This document shows positions 1-10,509 of a DNA stretch of 64,000 bases, one piece after another. The notes beneath the pieces are model-generated. The model saw only the letters and a program-made list of their open reading frames with translations, made no database searches and was not told the DNA's origin. The translations under genes and the position numbers were made by a program. How positions within the stretch are numbered: the first letter of the stretch is position 1; every line of letters begins with the position of its first letter. The DNA comes from Taudactylus pleione (Eukaryota > Chordata > Amphibia > Anura > Myobatrachidae): NCBI GenBank assembly GCA_031769625.1, contig JAUIMM010000002.1, forward strand, positions 806,001-870,000. The letters run 5' to 3'.

Positions 1-291
1 CCCTAGTGTCCTCCTGTGCATGCGCAGATGGAAGTGCACCACAGGGGGTGCTGGGAGGGGTCCAATTAGATTACTTAACACGCAGGGGTGGATTGGAATG
101 AAAAACCAGCCCGGGAAATTTCTGGAAGCAGCCCTAATGAGGGCGGGGTCTGTCATGGGGGGATACACCCTCCTCATAGGACCTAATTCACATGCAGCCT
201 TCCTTGCATTTTTTGCAGCAATTGTGTCTGTGACATTATACGAATGCTGCTACAGAGCCCTTCTCTGGTGCACATCCATGCATCTAACTCA
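1..291. other. unassigned stretch with a hAT-like terminus
   Basis: No gene is seen. At 83 the sequence CAGGGGTGGATTGG matches, with one change, the terminus of the hAT element at 11,077 (CAGGGGCGGATTGG), so this may be one end of a decayed or truncated relative. No opposite end or target duplication was found. An open frame crosses the stretch but has no recognisable domain. Confidence 0.35.
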
Positions 292-807
292 GGGGCCCAT
301 TTATCAAAGTGCATTTGAGGTAAATTCCCCGAAAACACCTGTTTTCGGGGGTTTACCTCAAATACTTAGTATCCCCCGAATGTATGAAGGAGGGACCGCA
401 GCAGGTATCTCCAATAGGTTTCTATGGGGGATGCGATGCTGCCAAATGTATCAATATCAGGAATGCGAAGCATTCCCGATATTGGCCCCAGCAGCTAACG
501 CTATCTAAAGATAGCGTTAGCCGCTGTTTCCTATGGGCACTTACCGCATATCAGCCGGCGGAGGGATCTGCCAGATCCCTCCACCGGCAATGGGCGCCGC
601 TCATGTGCAGCCCGCGGTACTGCGCATGCGCAGAAGCCCCGACTGCCCTCCGGAGACATCGCAGGGATGGGCTCTTTTCGGAGCCCGTCTCCCTGCATGT
701 CCCGGATAATACATCCGGCAGATAGGATCACATTTTGCAATGCGATCAGGGGTGATACTGCATGCCCTGATCGCATTGCAAAATGCGATCATTAATAAAT
801 GGGCCCC
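292..807. mobile_element. chain-of-hairpins MITE, copy 1
   Basis: The ends are inverted repeats, GGGGCCCATTTAT on the left and its complement on the right. Between them lies a row of separate perfect or near-perfect palindromes: about 24 bp per arm around 316-361, an AATATC/GATATT stem around 452-484, a 13-bp stem around 495-522 (GCTAACGCTATCT), a 10-bp stem around 555-585 and a 19-bp stem around 733-782 (TTTTGCAATGCGATCAGGG). No protein is encoded. Related copies lie at 2,269 and 56,343. The target duplication is not clear. The superfamily is unknown to me. Confidence 0.7.
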
Positions 808-1061
808 CAAGTCTTATAATGCTGTATACTATGCCTTAGTGGTACTTGCTATATGAAATAACTACAATGAGGACATGTATATTTACATAATGGCACTGCA
901 GATCGCAGTCACCATTATTGTCTATGGGGGACTACGATCTCAGCCCTATGTACCAAACACCAAAACGCAAAGTTTGACCCCATTAATTTTCACCATCTTC
1001 AGATATCCAGAAGTGCACATATATTTTAATGGTTTTTCATTATATTTTCACCATCATACAC

Positions 1062-1150
1062 ATTATTATTATTATTACCAGTTATTTATATAGCGCACAC
1101 ATATTCCGCAGCGCTGTACAGAGTATATTTGGCCATTCACATCAGTGATA
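1062..1150 (-). repeat. L2/CR1-type LINE or derived SINE 3' tail
   Basis: Read on the minus strand, this ends with a GCGCTATATAAATAACTGG-like hairpin sequence followed by a run of TAA/ATA triplets. That is the tail architecture of L2-type LINEs and the SINEs that borrow it. The related tail at 30,470-30,516 in this window (GCGCTATATAAGAAACTG then TAAA repeats) supports the call. No coding part remains here. Confidence 0.55.
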
Positions 1151-1578
1151 CACTATTTTTATTCTGTGCACTAATATTTACATTTGTCTCATTGATTTGA
1201 TACACATTGTTGCAGTGCCGTGCCTCCTGGTGATGCAGGTCGCCGTGCATCCGTGGTTGCTGGGTGACGAGCAGATCCCCCTGCTTCTGCCGGAATTCCC
1301 GCTGGCCGTGCTGTGGGGACGTCCAGCGCTGAAACAATCCGAGTTATTCATTTGCTCACTCCATTATAAGGTAAGCACTATTGTATTTTCACGATTGCTT
1401 GTTAATGTACAGTCCGGATGAAAAGGTCTTAGGACCTTGAAAAATCAATTTCATCTGTACCTTATGATTTTGTTTACTTAAACACATTTGAACACCATTG
1501 GATTTTGGAGTGCCGCCTAATTTTTTTCCTTTCAATTGTGGTGCTGCCATGAATCGTTACAGGAAATACTTGCATATA
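1151..1578. other. no gene recognised
   Basis: A/T-rich sequence with two short open frames around 1,137-1,421 that show no domain and no splice context I can support. Confidence 0.4.
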
Positions 1579-1671
1579 GACATATGTTTGTACATAGATT
1601 TGACCTTAGAGCGACTGGCTAGTTGGTTAAAATGAATAAATAATATCTTGTAATAATCAATCTGTACAAAA
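1579..1671 (+). repeat. left arm of a ~3.3-kb inverted repeat pair
   Basis: This segment, containing CGACTGGCTAGTTGG, returns in inverted orientation at 4,844-4,936. Its right part also returns in direct orientation at 3,351-3,432, so the three copies bracket Penelope-like coding remnants. Inverted or direct copies of terminal sequence are usual for Penelope-like elements (pseudo-LTRs), which is my preferred reading. Confidence 0.6.
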
Positions 1672-1749
1672 AATAAATAAATAAATATATATATAATCGG
1701 GCAAAGGTGCGGCACTCTCAATAAATTGAACACGACAACTGTGTGTGTA

Positions 1750-1793
1750 ATATCAACGTTTCAGTACATTGACGTACTATCTTCAGGATAACA
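1750..1793 (-). ncRNA. hammerhead-ribozyme-like core (candidate)
   Basis: On the minus strand the order is CTGAAGA, then a 5-bp stem AGTAC/GTACT closing a short loop, then GAAAC. This matches the hammerhead order CUGANGA, stem II, GAAA. One unpaired T follows CTGAAGA, and I could not draw a convincing stem III and cleavage triplet. Penelope-like elements are known to carry hammerhead motifs in their pseudo-LTRs, and Penelope coding remnants lie next to it. Confidence 0.35.
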
Positions 1794-2013
1794 ATACATA
1801 CAAAAAGTTCTTACCTTAAATACTGTAACACCACCAGTGAAAACCGCGCAGGGAGCGGGACCAGCCACCCATCTGGAGTTAGCTATAGATCACGTCATCA
1901 TGTCCGCAACATCGCGGGCATGTGACAGAGTGCCCATCACCAGGCAACCAAAGTAAACATATTAAATACAGTGCTGTAGCTGAAATACAGAGAGAAATAA
2001 ACAACACCATTCA

Positions 2014-2268
2014 TTGAGCGACTATTTCCGTGCCAAGATGATCCCTAGGGGTTTTAGAATTAATAATTGCCCTATCATTGGCCATTACGACCCACAGTTT
2101 TGCAAGAGATGGATCGCAATCCTTAACAAATGCTCATTTGATCTAATACTTTTAGTCATCGAGCAATCCAGGAAAGAGTTAACAACAGTTAAAGAGCGAA
2201 TCAAATCTTTTGAAAATAAATACATACCCATTTTGACCAATGATTGTGATATTGATTGGGCTCACAAA
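2014..2268 (+). pseudogene. Penelope-like element, N-terminal fragment
   Basis: The translation contains IPRGFRINNCP, then FCKRWIAILNKCSFDLILLVIE, a layout I recognise from the region upstream of the reverse transcriptase in Penelope-like elements. The frame is cut at 2,269 by the insertion of a MITE, and the next recognisable Penelope piece resumes near 3,480 on the same strand. It has no complete domain and is a remnant. The assignment rests on pattern recognition of the family, not a database match. Confidence 0.55.
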
Positions 2269-3207
2269 GGGCTCTATTTACTACAATCCACATATTGAAT
2301 GCGGATTTTAGTGTGATATTACCGAGTGAATTCGCATTGCGAATTCAGGCAATATCACAGGGATTTACTATAAATCTCTTGCAGGGACAGAGCTTGCGAT
2401 AAAGCTCTGTCCCTGCGGATCCCATCCGCACTCTAGTCGCGGTATTTTCGGAAAAAATACCGTGACTAAGAGCCCGCGCATGCGCCGACCGATCACCGCT
2501 ACTAACCCCCCACCGATGCTAAGCCCCGCCCCCAGTGCTAAGCCCCGCCCCCGCGATCGCGGACCCCCGCGACCCCCCTCCCTTCATTAGACTTTCCTGC
2601 ATCCTCCTGGCCTCCGGTGATCTTCTCCGGGCTTTCCGATCAGGTGATCTCCCATACTGCACTGGGGCCCGATCACCTGATGACCGGGCCCCAGTGCACT
2701 GTGGGAGACCAGCTGACCAGAGAGGAGCCATCACCGGAGGCCCGATCACCGGTCCCTGGAGTCAGGTAAGTAAAAAAAAAAATTTTTAATTTTTTTTTTC
2801 TTTTTTTTACACCAATCAGCTTGCGGTCTGCTTAGACCACATAGCTGATTACTGGTACCGGCTCCCAGCTCTGCTCTCCCCGTTAGAGCAGAGTGGGAGC
2901 CCGGTAACCGGGGGAGACCCTGGATAATGCCACCTCCAGGTGGCGTTATTATCACAGGGCTTTCCCCGGTATTTTTTTACAATTTATTTTTAGTAACTGT
3001 GGTCGGATCACATTTCCCATTACAATTATGGGAAATGCGATCTGCTTTACTAAAAATAAGTGATACTGGGGGTTGGAGTAGAATTTTACTAATTCTACTC
3101 CAATTGCCCTGTAATAACTACAGGTGAAACTAAAATTATGTGAAAAGGGTGTGAAAACACCCTTTTTCACTTTATTTTAGTAAAAATAATGTTAATAAAT
3201 AGAGCCC
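2269..3207. mobile_element. chain-of-hairpins MITE, copy 2
   Basis: Perfect 12-bp terminal inverted repeats, GGGCTCTATTTA, bound a 939-bp unit inserted in Penelope-like sequence. Inside is a row of independent hairpins: GAATTCGC/GCGAATTC near 2,330; a 15-bp perfect stem GCAGGGACAGAGCTT near 2,380-2,415; CGGTATTTT/AAAATACCG near 2,440; nested stems at 2,600-2,750; AGAGCAGAG near 2,870-2,890; ATAATGCCACCT near 2,925-2,952; CATTTCCCAT near 3,010-3,040; AGTAGAATT near 3,078-3,100; and a 14-bp stem GTGAAAAGGGTGT near 3,140-3,170. It carries no protein. The flanking triplets (AAA and ATA) do not make a clear target duplication. Confidence 0.75.
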
Positions 3208-3350
3208 ATAATGAATAATCAGATTGGCATATACAAACATGACTTAATTAAGTTCAAAAAAATCCAACAGGGTGGAATTGGACTATGAGCATAAAGTGTA
3301 TCAGTGGTTAAGCGGAGGTCAACAGAGTACATCAAGGCGTCCTTTCTTTA

Positions 3351-3411
3351 GATGACTGGCTAGTTGGTTAAAATTAGTAAATAATATCTTGTAATAATCA
3401 ATCTGTTCAAT

Positions 3412-3432
<21 letters not shown>
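3351..3432 (+). repeat. internal direct copy of the 1,579 repeat
   Basis: The segment with ACTGGCTAGTTGGTTAAAAT and the following AATAATATCTTGTAATAATC repeats the sequence at 1,612-1,671 in direct orientation and leads into an AT microsatellite. It lies between the N-terminal and RT-proximal Penelope-like fragments. Confidence 0.6.

Positions 3433-3461
<29 letters not shown>
3414..3461. repeat. (AT)n microsatellite
   Basis: An uninterrupted run of about 24 TA dinucleotides. Confidence 0.95.
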
Positions 3462-3462
<1 letters not shown>

Positions 3463-3469
3463 GTAAATA

Positions 3470-3963
3470 ATACAAAAACGCAAAAACTCTAAAACTCGCA
3501 TTGATACAGATTCGCCTGTTGAAACTATGAGTACAGCTACTGATTCAGAACCAAGCAAAAGTAAAAGTGCCCCGTTACCAAAAATACTTGGTCCAAGGTG
3601 GCCGATATACATGCGGATTCACAAGGAGAGGAGGCCAAAACAAAAAGCAAGGCACGTGGAAGACCACCTATCCAAAGGAAGAAATAATTTTTAATTATTC
3701 TTCATATGATCTATCGAATTCTGAATTTAATCTATTGAATAAGGGATTATCCTTCGTGCCTAATTTTCCCTTTGATGATTTCCGATGGCGAATTGAAACC
3801 CATCAACTGAATCGCCAGCTTAAACTCAAGGAATTCTTTGCTAAATCTACCCCATCATCTGCTTCTGATATCCGAATTTGACACCTCAAGAGCGATTAGC
3901 CTTGAAAACATTATCTAGCAATAAAGAATTAATTATTCGTCCAGCCGATAAAGGCGGAGCGAT
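3470..3963 (+). pseudogene. Penelope-like element, RT N-proximal fragment
   Basis: Reading three frames in turn, the region gives IFNYSSYDLSNSEFNLLNKG, then a LKLKEFFAKSTPS stretch, and finally KELIIRPADKGGAIV near 3,920-3,972. The last is the first conserved reverse-transcriptase block of Penelope-like elements (RPADKGG). At least two frame changes and a stop near 3,880 break it. Sequence downstream of the RPADKGG block is replaced by a fold-back repeat, so the catalytic part is missing here. Confidence 0.7.
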
Positions 3964-4432
3964 AGTGTATAACATGTGAAATAAGCAAGTATGCATGCAA
4001 ACAATAAAAATTAAAAAAGTAAAAAGATTTAATATTTCAGTATAGAGTTAAAACATCACTTGCATATTAGAAGCAAGAAGCAAAAAAATGAATACAAAAA
4101 TTTATAAAATAATTTAAAACACCATCAAAAAAAGAAAACATAGGTAGAGCAGCTTATCTGAGGTACAAATTTAGTAGTCCATGTGACAGGCAAAAATCAA
4201 ACACAACGCATATCTTCCTTTCAAGACTTCATCCCTTGATGAAGTCTTGAAAGGATGAAACACGTTGGAGCTTGTTTTAAATTATTTTATATATTTTTGA
4301 ATTATTTTTTTTTGCATCTTGCTTCTAATATGCAAGTAATGTTTTAACTCTATACTGAAATATTAAATCTTTTTACTTTTTTAATTTTAATTGTTTGCAT
4401 GCATTCTTGCTGATTTCACACATTATACACTT
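3964..4432. repeat. fold-back (long inverted) repeat
   Basis: The left arm (about 3,964-4,120) and right arm (about 4,305-4,432) are inverted copies, running from AGTGTATAACATGTGAAAT to its near-complement at the right edge. The spacer contains a perfect 17-bp hairpin at 4,217-4,255 (CCTTTCAAGACTTCATC) followed by GGATGAAACACGTTGG. It sits where the Penelope-like reading frame stops. No coding sequence is seen. Confidence 0.7.
4226..4270 (+). ncRNA. hammerhead-like remnant in fold-back loop
   Basis: The order TTGATGA, a short helix-forming part, then GATGAAAC ACGTT resembles a hammerhead core with its first base changed (C to T). The same bases also form the perfect 17-bp hairpin at 4,217-4,255, which competes with a ribozyme fold. 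I regard it as a decayed motif at best. Confidence 0.2.
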
Positions 4433-4490
4433 CTATGCAATAAGTGAATTATTTACACTATATGAAGGATCTAGCATTTTTCACTTTATT

Positions 4491-4491
<1 letters not shown>

Positions 4492-4550
<59 letters not shown>
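4492..4550. repeat. (AT)n microsatellite
   Basis: About 29 TA repeats with one extra T, ending in CACACG. The open frames across it on both strands are artefacts of the repeat. Confidence 0.95.
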
Positions 4551-4555
<5 letters not shown>

Positions 4556-4627
4556 GTTTAATAGCCCCACGGGGCTCTGTTTGGACATATGCTGTCTTTT
4601 GTTCACACGTTGTGCTGATGCTGGTCT

Positions 4628-4668
4628 TGATAAAGGTCATGTTGGACCGAAACGTCGACTGACATATG
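4628..4668 (+). ncRNA. hammerhead-like core remnant
   Basis: TTGATAAAGGTC, a five-base loop, then GGACCGAAACGTCGAC gives the hammerhead order with a clear stem II (GGTC/GACC) and the GAAAC box. However, the CUGANGA box is degenerate (TTGATAA). A very similar GAACCGAAACGTCGACC occurs on the minus strand near 11,560-11,595. Both sit next to AT repeats, suggesting a shared dispersed family. Confidence 0.3.
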
Positions 4669-4843
4669 TAAGCTATTAAATCGTTTTATTCTGCTGGAAA
4701 TACTCAGGTGAGTGACCCTTATTCAACTTAACTATATTACACTGGACCAGGACTCTGCTCCAGGGGGAGCACCCGAACTAGTCTTCTGAAATGTGGATGT
4801 GAGTGCAGACATTTTCTTGGATTTATATATATATATATATATA

Positions 4844-4936
4844 TTGTACAGATTGATTGTTACAAGATATTATTTATTAATTTTAACCAACTAGCCAGTT
4901 GCTCTAAGATCAAATCTATATACAAACATTCATATT
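4844..4936 (-). repeat. right arm of the inverted repeat pair
   Basis: Inverted copy of 1,579-1,671, sharing CCAACTAGCCAGTTG and AAATCTATATACAAACAT. Together the arms delimit the Penelope-like debris at the left of the window. Confidence 0.6.
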
Positions 4937-6092
4937 GTTAGTAATTTACCATTACTGATTATCTATTGATAAGAGCTGACGCCTGTACCCTGGGCTTGAT
5001 TGCGGTTGAGTCATATATTACATATAGGATTTTGGGGTATATTATTCATTGGCGCTTATTCCACTCATTTTTCCTTGCATAATACAGATATGGTATGCCA
5101 TAACACCATGTGGTTAACTGCAGATTCAGCACTCTCACAGTGTTAGATTGCTGTCACTCACAAAATGGTGGAGCTGCTAATTCACAGAATTGTGTGCTCA
5201 TTGGAATACACACATACAGGTTATGCAACTGAGGTCTGAGCAGTTATGTGGAATTAGCAGCTTCAAATTTTTCCAAAATCTAGGATCCAAGATGAAAGTG
5301 TAGGACCCAGACACCCCCAGCCTACTTGGCCCGCCACGTACCCCCCAGGCAACCAACCCCTATGGCCACATCAACAGGGTACCCCTAGGCAAACCACCCT
5401 TCCACAGACACACCGCTGTGCAGCTAACCCCGGGCAAACAACCCCATCCACCCCCCTCCCCCGCCACCTCATTACTAAGCAGCTAACCACCCCCTACAAT
5501 CATCCACTGGACAGACAGTGGAGGACTGGAGCTGCGGAGCACTAGTGCATGGGGCAGCCTGTGTGACCAGCGGTGGTCATTTCCACTTCCTGGCCAACCT
5601 GCTCCTTGGTTGATGGACGTTGCAGTGCAGGCCAGGAATGCAGGGAGGGCTGGCACAGCCACGAATCATCATGCGCAGTGATGTCATGACGCACTATGCG
5701 CAGTGCCGTGGCCACTTAGAACGGGGATTGAGGTTCGGAGAGTAGTAATTATTAGGTGCCAGACGGTAGGCTGGCGGGCCGGTAAATTCAGTATTTACTA
5801 TCAGCCACGTCCCGTGGCAGATGCTGTTTGTGCCCCTGAGGCCTTGGGGCCCCTCAGAACCATGGGGCCCGGCACGGGTGTACCCCTTGTACCCCCCTGA
5901 TTCAGGGACTGATGCATTACACACACAGGTTCACTGTGAAAATATGTTAATGTTTGCAATCGCAATGCCTTTGCAGCCTAACATAAGGACGCCCACATCC
6001 CCTTGCTCACATCCGTAATACTTAGCAAAATAGCGAAACCGTCGGTAACATTGAGTACCATCACAGCCTCACGCGCAGTTGCACAAGGTCTG
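4937..6092. other. no gene recognised
   Basis: Mixed sequence, with a C-rich stretch at 5,300-5,520 (repeated CCCCAGG/ACCCC phrases) and a GC-rich part at 5,560-5,900. Short open frames at 5,694-6,018 overlap on both strands and show no domain. It may be an older dispersed repeat into which the element at 6,103 inserted. Confidence 0.4.
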
Positions 6093-6102
6093 ACTTAGAA
6101 AT

Positions 6103-7906
6103 GAGAGGAAAGAAAGGGACGGGCACTACCAATATCAAAACTCCAATTAATATGCTGAAAAGAAAAACCACTTATGCTGCCCCCACAGGGTGGATCTGGA
6201 AATCCACCTAATATAATGAAAACCCAATTAAAAAGAAAGAAATGGGAGCGCTGACAGTGGCTGCTAGTTTAAAAAATATTAATAATTTTATTGCACATAA
6301 TACAATTTAAAAATTTGATTCATCATACATGGAATACAGATGGATTAGTTAATAGGGCTTAAATTGCCACACTTTAAAGCACGGATCCGGCTCACATTAT
6401 ATATTATTTAAAACATTAAATAAAACGAAAAAAATTAATTATATATAGATTCCTTCAAAAATAGTAAATAAAAATCACTCATGCATGAATATCAAAGTGA
6501 AGCGAAACGTAGAATGCAGTTGTTAATTACAGCCCGCAAGCATGGATTAATTGCTGTTAGTATTAATGTCCAGTCAAGACCAGTTAATATGCAGTTAATA
6601 GGCGTAAAGAATGCAAAACAGCTAGTTCAATGCAGGTTATAATGCTGTTACTGCGATAGATAATAATTGATTTATATGTTCAGTACATTACCATCCATCC
6701 ACTCAGATTGAAAATGGGATGTAGTGCAGCAGTTACCCTCTACCCCAATCCCAGGGGGAGGAAGCTATGCAATATTAGCCTGCTGGGGGATTTAGGTGTG
6801 AAACACCCAGATACTTAATCCACTGTGTGCACCATGCGGTACGGAGGTGCAAAGCAACAGCTTATCGATACACCGTGAGCGGTAAGAAGTGCCAGGATCC
6901 AGGTGTAGAGGTCCCTCTGCCTGAGGACACAAGCACCTCCGGACCGCATGGTGCACACAGTGGATTAAGGGCCTGATTCAAACCCAGTCGCAAGCGCTGT
7001 TCGCTCACAACCGGGTCGATGTTTGCCCACTGGGCATGCACACGATGGAGCCAGCTCCGTTGTGTGCATGCGTGAGACTCGGCTAGCGACAGGTGCTCCG
7101 TCGCTCCGGGTCTCGCACCAAAGGGGGCAAGCTGTCGATGGTGAGTGACAGCTCGCCCCCATTTGGTAGGCGGCAGGCAGCAGTGATGTCAGTGGGAGAG
7201 CTTCCGGCTCTATTAGAAGCTCTCTGGGGCTTGCGGCCATAAGACCCTACCACAAGGGTCTTGTCGCAAGCCCAATGGTCGCGATGGTCTTGACCATTGT
7301 GTCCATCAACCTGGCCACTCGCAATAGCTGTGGATGGTCACCCACAGCTATGCGAGCGGCCAGAAGGCCGACCAAAAAAAAAAAAAAAATGCCCTGATTC
7401 CTAGCGAGCCCTCGTTCAGAGCGTCCGTCTCTGAATCAGGCCCTAAGTATCTGGGTGTTTCACACCTAAATCCCCCAGCAGGCTAATATTGCATAGCTTC
7501 CTCCCCCTGGGATTGGGGTAGAGGGTAACTGCTGCACTACATCCCATTTTCAGTCTGAGTGGATGGATGGTAATGTACTGAACATATAAATCAATTATTA
7601 TCTATCGCAGTAACAGCATTATAACCTGCATTGAACTAGCTGTTTTGCATTCTTTACGCCTATTAACTGCATATTAACTGGTCTTGACTGGACATTAATA
7701 CTAACAGCAATTAATCCATGCTTGCGGGCTGTAATTAACAACTGCATTCTACACTTCGCTTCACTTTGATATTCATGCATGAGTGATTTTTATTTACTAT
7801 TTTTGAAGGAATCTATATATAATATATTTTTTTCCTTTATTTAATATTTTAAATAATATATAGTGTGATCCAGATCCATGCTTTAAAGTTTGGCAATTTA
7901 AGCCTT
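6103..7906. mobile_element. fold-back element with 10-bp target duplication
   Basis: ACTTAGAAAT occurs directly at 6,093-6,102 and 7,907-7,916, bracketing the unit. Inside, 6,354-6,816 and 7,447-7,906 are inverted copies of each other over about 460 bp. A smaller inner palindrome lies at 6,822-6,963 (CCACTGTGTGCACCATGCGG and its complement). The right arm is separated from the centre by a separate MITE at 6,969-7,443. No coding sequence is seen. The 10-bp direct repeat could also come from an RT-driven insertion. Confidence 0.7.
6969..7443. mobile_element. Harbinger-type MITE (TAA target duplication)
   Basis: The ends GGGCCTGATTCA and TGAATCAGGCCC are inverted repeats, flanked on both sides by TAA (6,966-6,968 and 7,444-7,446). 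This is the 3-bp TWA duplication typical of PIF/Harbinger. The same family of ends borders the full Harbinger at 41,893 (GGCCCTCATTCAG), and related copies lie at 33,858 and 63,088. No protein is encoded. The centre carries a GGTCGCGATGGTC-type block also seen in the 63-kb copy in the opposite orientation. Confidence 0.8.
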
Positions 7907-7917
7907 ACTTAGAAATT

Positions 7918-8236
7918 GCTGACCTCATCGTACGCAGTGAAAGCCCAAGCTGCATTTGGCATTGCAGTGGCTAATTTATGCACGCCCCTGTAACGGTGTT
8001 CAAATGCACTGGCACACCGGTGTTCCTCTGACCGACCCCCCCAGTCACCACCCCTAAACGCTCACTTCCTGTCAATCACTCTGCGTTGGGTCTGCATAGT
8101 CACTGCGATCGCAGTCCAATTGCAGTGAGACCTTCGAGCACTGCAATGTATAGGCATGTGCAGAACGCAACAATCATCAGTCTGCGTGTGTAATCGCAGT
8201 TGCAATCGCTAATGAATTAGGCCCTTAGTCCTTTAT
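7918..8236. other. no gene recognised
   Basis: The sequence flanking the fold-back element contains several GCAATCGCAGT-like phrases and ends in AATGAATTAGGCCCTT, which may be the decayed end of a further MITE. Nothing coding is seen. Confidence 0.35.
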
Positions 8237-8549
8237 TTATATTAATTCAAGCTCCAGAAACAGTAAGTGGAGGCGTGAGACTGATAGAGGAGCCCGAGCA
8301 GGACCACAGACTACCGCCCACGGTAAGGACAGGAGTACGGGATGCCGCCCCTGTCTTATCTTGTACTCACCTACTAACAGACGATACAGTGCCAGCCATA
8401 TCCAGTGAGGGGACGTATGATACACTCATATGGAAGGTACCCCTCATAGAGGGCACACCAACACCCCACACTTGATTAACACAGGACCCATACTCCATTG
8501 AGATACATATACTGGGAACTGTCTTTATTCAATACCATCCATATGAGTC

Positions 8550-8770
8550 TTCACTTATAGTGTCAAAAGGGAAACGTAGGCACACTGTGCTGTACGGAGA
8601 GGGACTCCCTCAAAGAGCCTGCTGATGTTTCCTGCAACCCACACTAAGGATACAGACTGACACTTTGATACATCCCCATACACTGTATGGACTATCACAT
8701 ATCTGGCCTTAGAGATATGTAGGCACAACTGTGCCCTACGGAAAGAGGCACCCTAAAGGAGCCTCCTATT
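8550..8770. repeat. two ~145-bp tandem copies
   Basis: The phrase TAGGCACACTGTGCTGTACGG with the following GACTCCCTCAAAGAGCCT at 8,576 returns, with changes, at 8,720 (TAGGCACAACTGTGCCCTACGG). This indicates an old tandem duplication within an unidentified repeat that spans about 8,240-9,000. No domain was found in the overlapping short open frames. Confidence 0.5.
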
Positions 8771-9425
8771 TTACCCACTAAGAGCCAACATTGGCAACAG
8801 ATCATTGTTACGGAATTTGAACACTTAATTCCAGACAGGAGCATTGTGACTCCTTTTTCCACTTATTTACAATAAATAACCATTTTTTAACATATCGTGG
8901 TTCATGTACATCTGTTAAACTACACGGTTGATCTCACATCCATAGGCATATAAGGTTAGCGCTGGACACACAACCCCTATTTTATACCATTGATTTCTCA
9001 GAGTCTGGACAACTCTGTGCCCAGCAGCTTCCAAAGCTATTGGTGGGGACACTATAGCGCTTGTGTCTAACATCCTAGGATAACATTCAAACACCTAGGC
9101 AGCATACAAACTACATTAACAGTAACATAAAACAGTAATACCGAGTGCTCACAGGGTCCATAGGTCAACGATCCAACCACAGAATCAGATCAATAGTGTG
9201 AGAGGAGAACTATTACTGTATATGAGTAATTTGATGGCGGCATAAATAATGATGTTTGAGGGAAAAATTAGATGATAATAGGAACTTGGTCGGCTAAGAG
9301 TAGGTATGAATACCGTATGATATGTTGGAAACAACATAAGATGGCCTGTATGGTTGGTTGTGGAAATGTTTGGAGATATTTCTAACTACATTGAAACAAT
9401 GCTATCAATAATAGCTATTTATTCC
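8771..9425. other. no gene recognised
   Basis: A/T-rich sequence without a domain or clear repeat boundary. It leads into the 3' part of a decayed minus-strand L1. Confidence 0.35.
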
Positions 9426-9429
9426 GTGT

Positions 9430-9910
9430 GGTTTCCAAACAGTCCATGTTAAGCAAAAACACGAAGCTATTGGTGGCCATTTCTAGAGATGGAGCGGCAG
9501 TGAGACTCCGTTGTTGGAGAATAACCATACGGCCAACTGCCACTAAAATCAGCAATAATGTCTTGTATTTTTTGGGGATTCAGGGTTGGGCAGCAAGATA
9601 TCAAAGATCGCCCAGTGACCAGTGCCTTTGAACTAGATTCCTATAGTGCGATTGCCACAGCGAATTAGGTCAACCCAAAAGTGCTGTATGTGTCGGCAGT
9701 CCCAGAAACAGTGCAGGAGATTTGCCGCCTCCATTTGGTACTTTGGACACCAGGCATCTGCTTGGAAAGGCTGATTAAGTGTCGCCTTTAGGGGAGAGTT
9801 GGATGGAAGGTGCTTAAAGCATCAGTGGTGGACAAGTCAGAGAGGTTGGGTTACCCACTTTTGGAAACCAGAAATTTCTGTTTCCTGTACAATTTCTATT
9901 CTGTTCCAAG
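9430..9910 (-). pseudogene. L1/Tx1 ORF2 C-terminal fragment
   Basis: On the minus strand, frames give a cysteine/tryptophan-rich stretch of the type C-P-x-C...LLHC-x-W-x-C...FW near 9,650-9,760 (read here as LLHCFWDCRHIQHFWVDLIR). This is the C-terminal zinc-finger-like region that follows the RT in L1-clade LINEs. Stops and frame changes break it. It lies downstream of ORF1 remnants on the same strand; EN and RT are absent, so most of ORF2 has been lost. Confidence 0.6.
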
Positions 9911-10509
9911 CAGAGACAATAGAATTAGAGTATGATACATATTGAATGAGAGCATCTAAGGGTCTAACATCTTGTGCGTGCCATTTGGGGAGCTTTTGTA
10001 GTTCACGTGGCTTGTAGATATGGAAATCTAAGGTGTGGAAAGATAACTGTCAGTAGCTTCAGTGATCCTGAGCGGCGTAAGGGATGATCCTAAAAGGTGC
10101 TGAAGTTTGGTGACACCGAGTGGTATCAATGCAGAAACGGGTTGTGCGGTGAAATCATCATGTAAATCTACATTTACCAGAAAAGGGAGGAATAGCGAAT
10201 GTGAGTGTTGTAGGCTATTTGTCTAATGACCAGCAGAACACAGGATGAAGGAGCACATAACAGAGACTCCAGAGATATATCCGTACAATCACAATCCATT
10301 CAATCGCAAATTGAAACATGCACACAATGTTGTATTGTTTTATATTAGGCAGGTTACCTATAGAAACATCACGCAAATCCAATACCTGTCAGTGTAAAAA
10401 CTAGTGAAAATGACAGGACCTCTCCTCGTCCCAGCGAGCGAGGGAAGGGGACCCCTTAATGTATCGACTTAAGTGTCGAGAATGAGCAATCATGAAAAGA
10501 ACATAGATC
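9911..10509. other. decayed L1 inter-ORF sequence
   Basis: No gene is seen. Position and strand suggest the inter-ORF and early ORF2 part of the minus-strand L1, with an internal deletion somewhere around 10,050-10,250. Confidence 0.35.

Noticed and set aside
1137..1421. Short opposed open frames as a possible exon
   Set aside because: No domain, no supported splice partner and no neighbouring exon.
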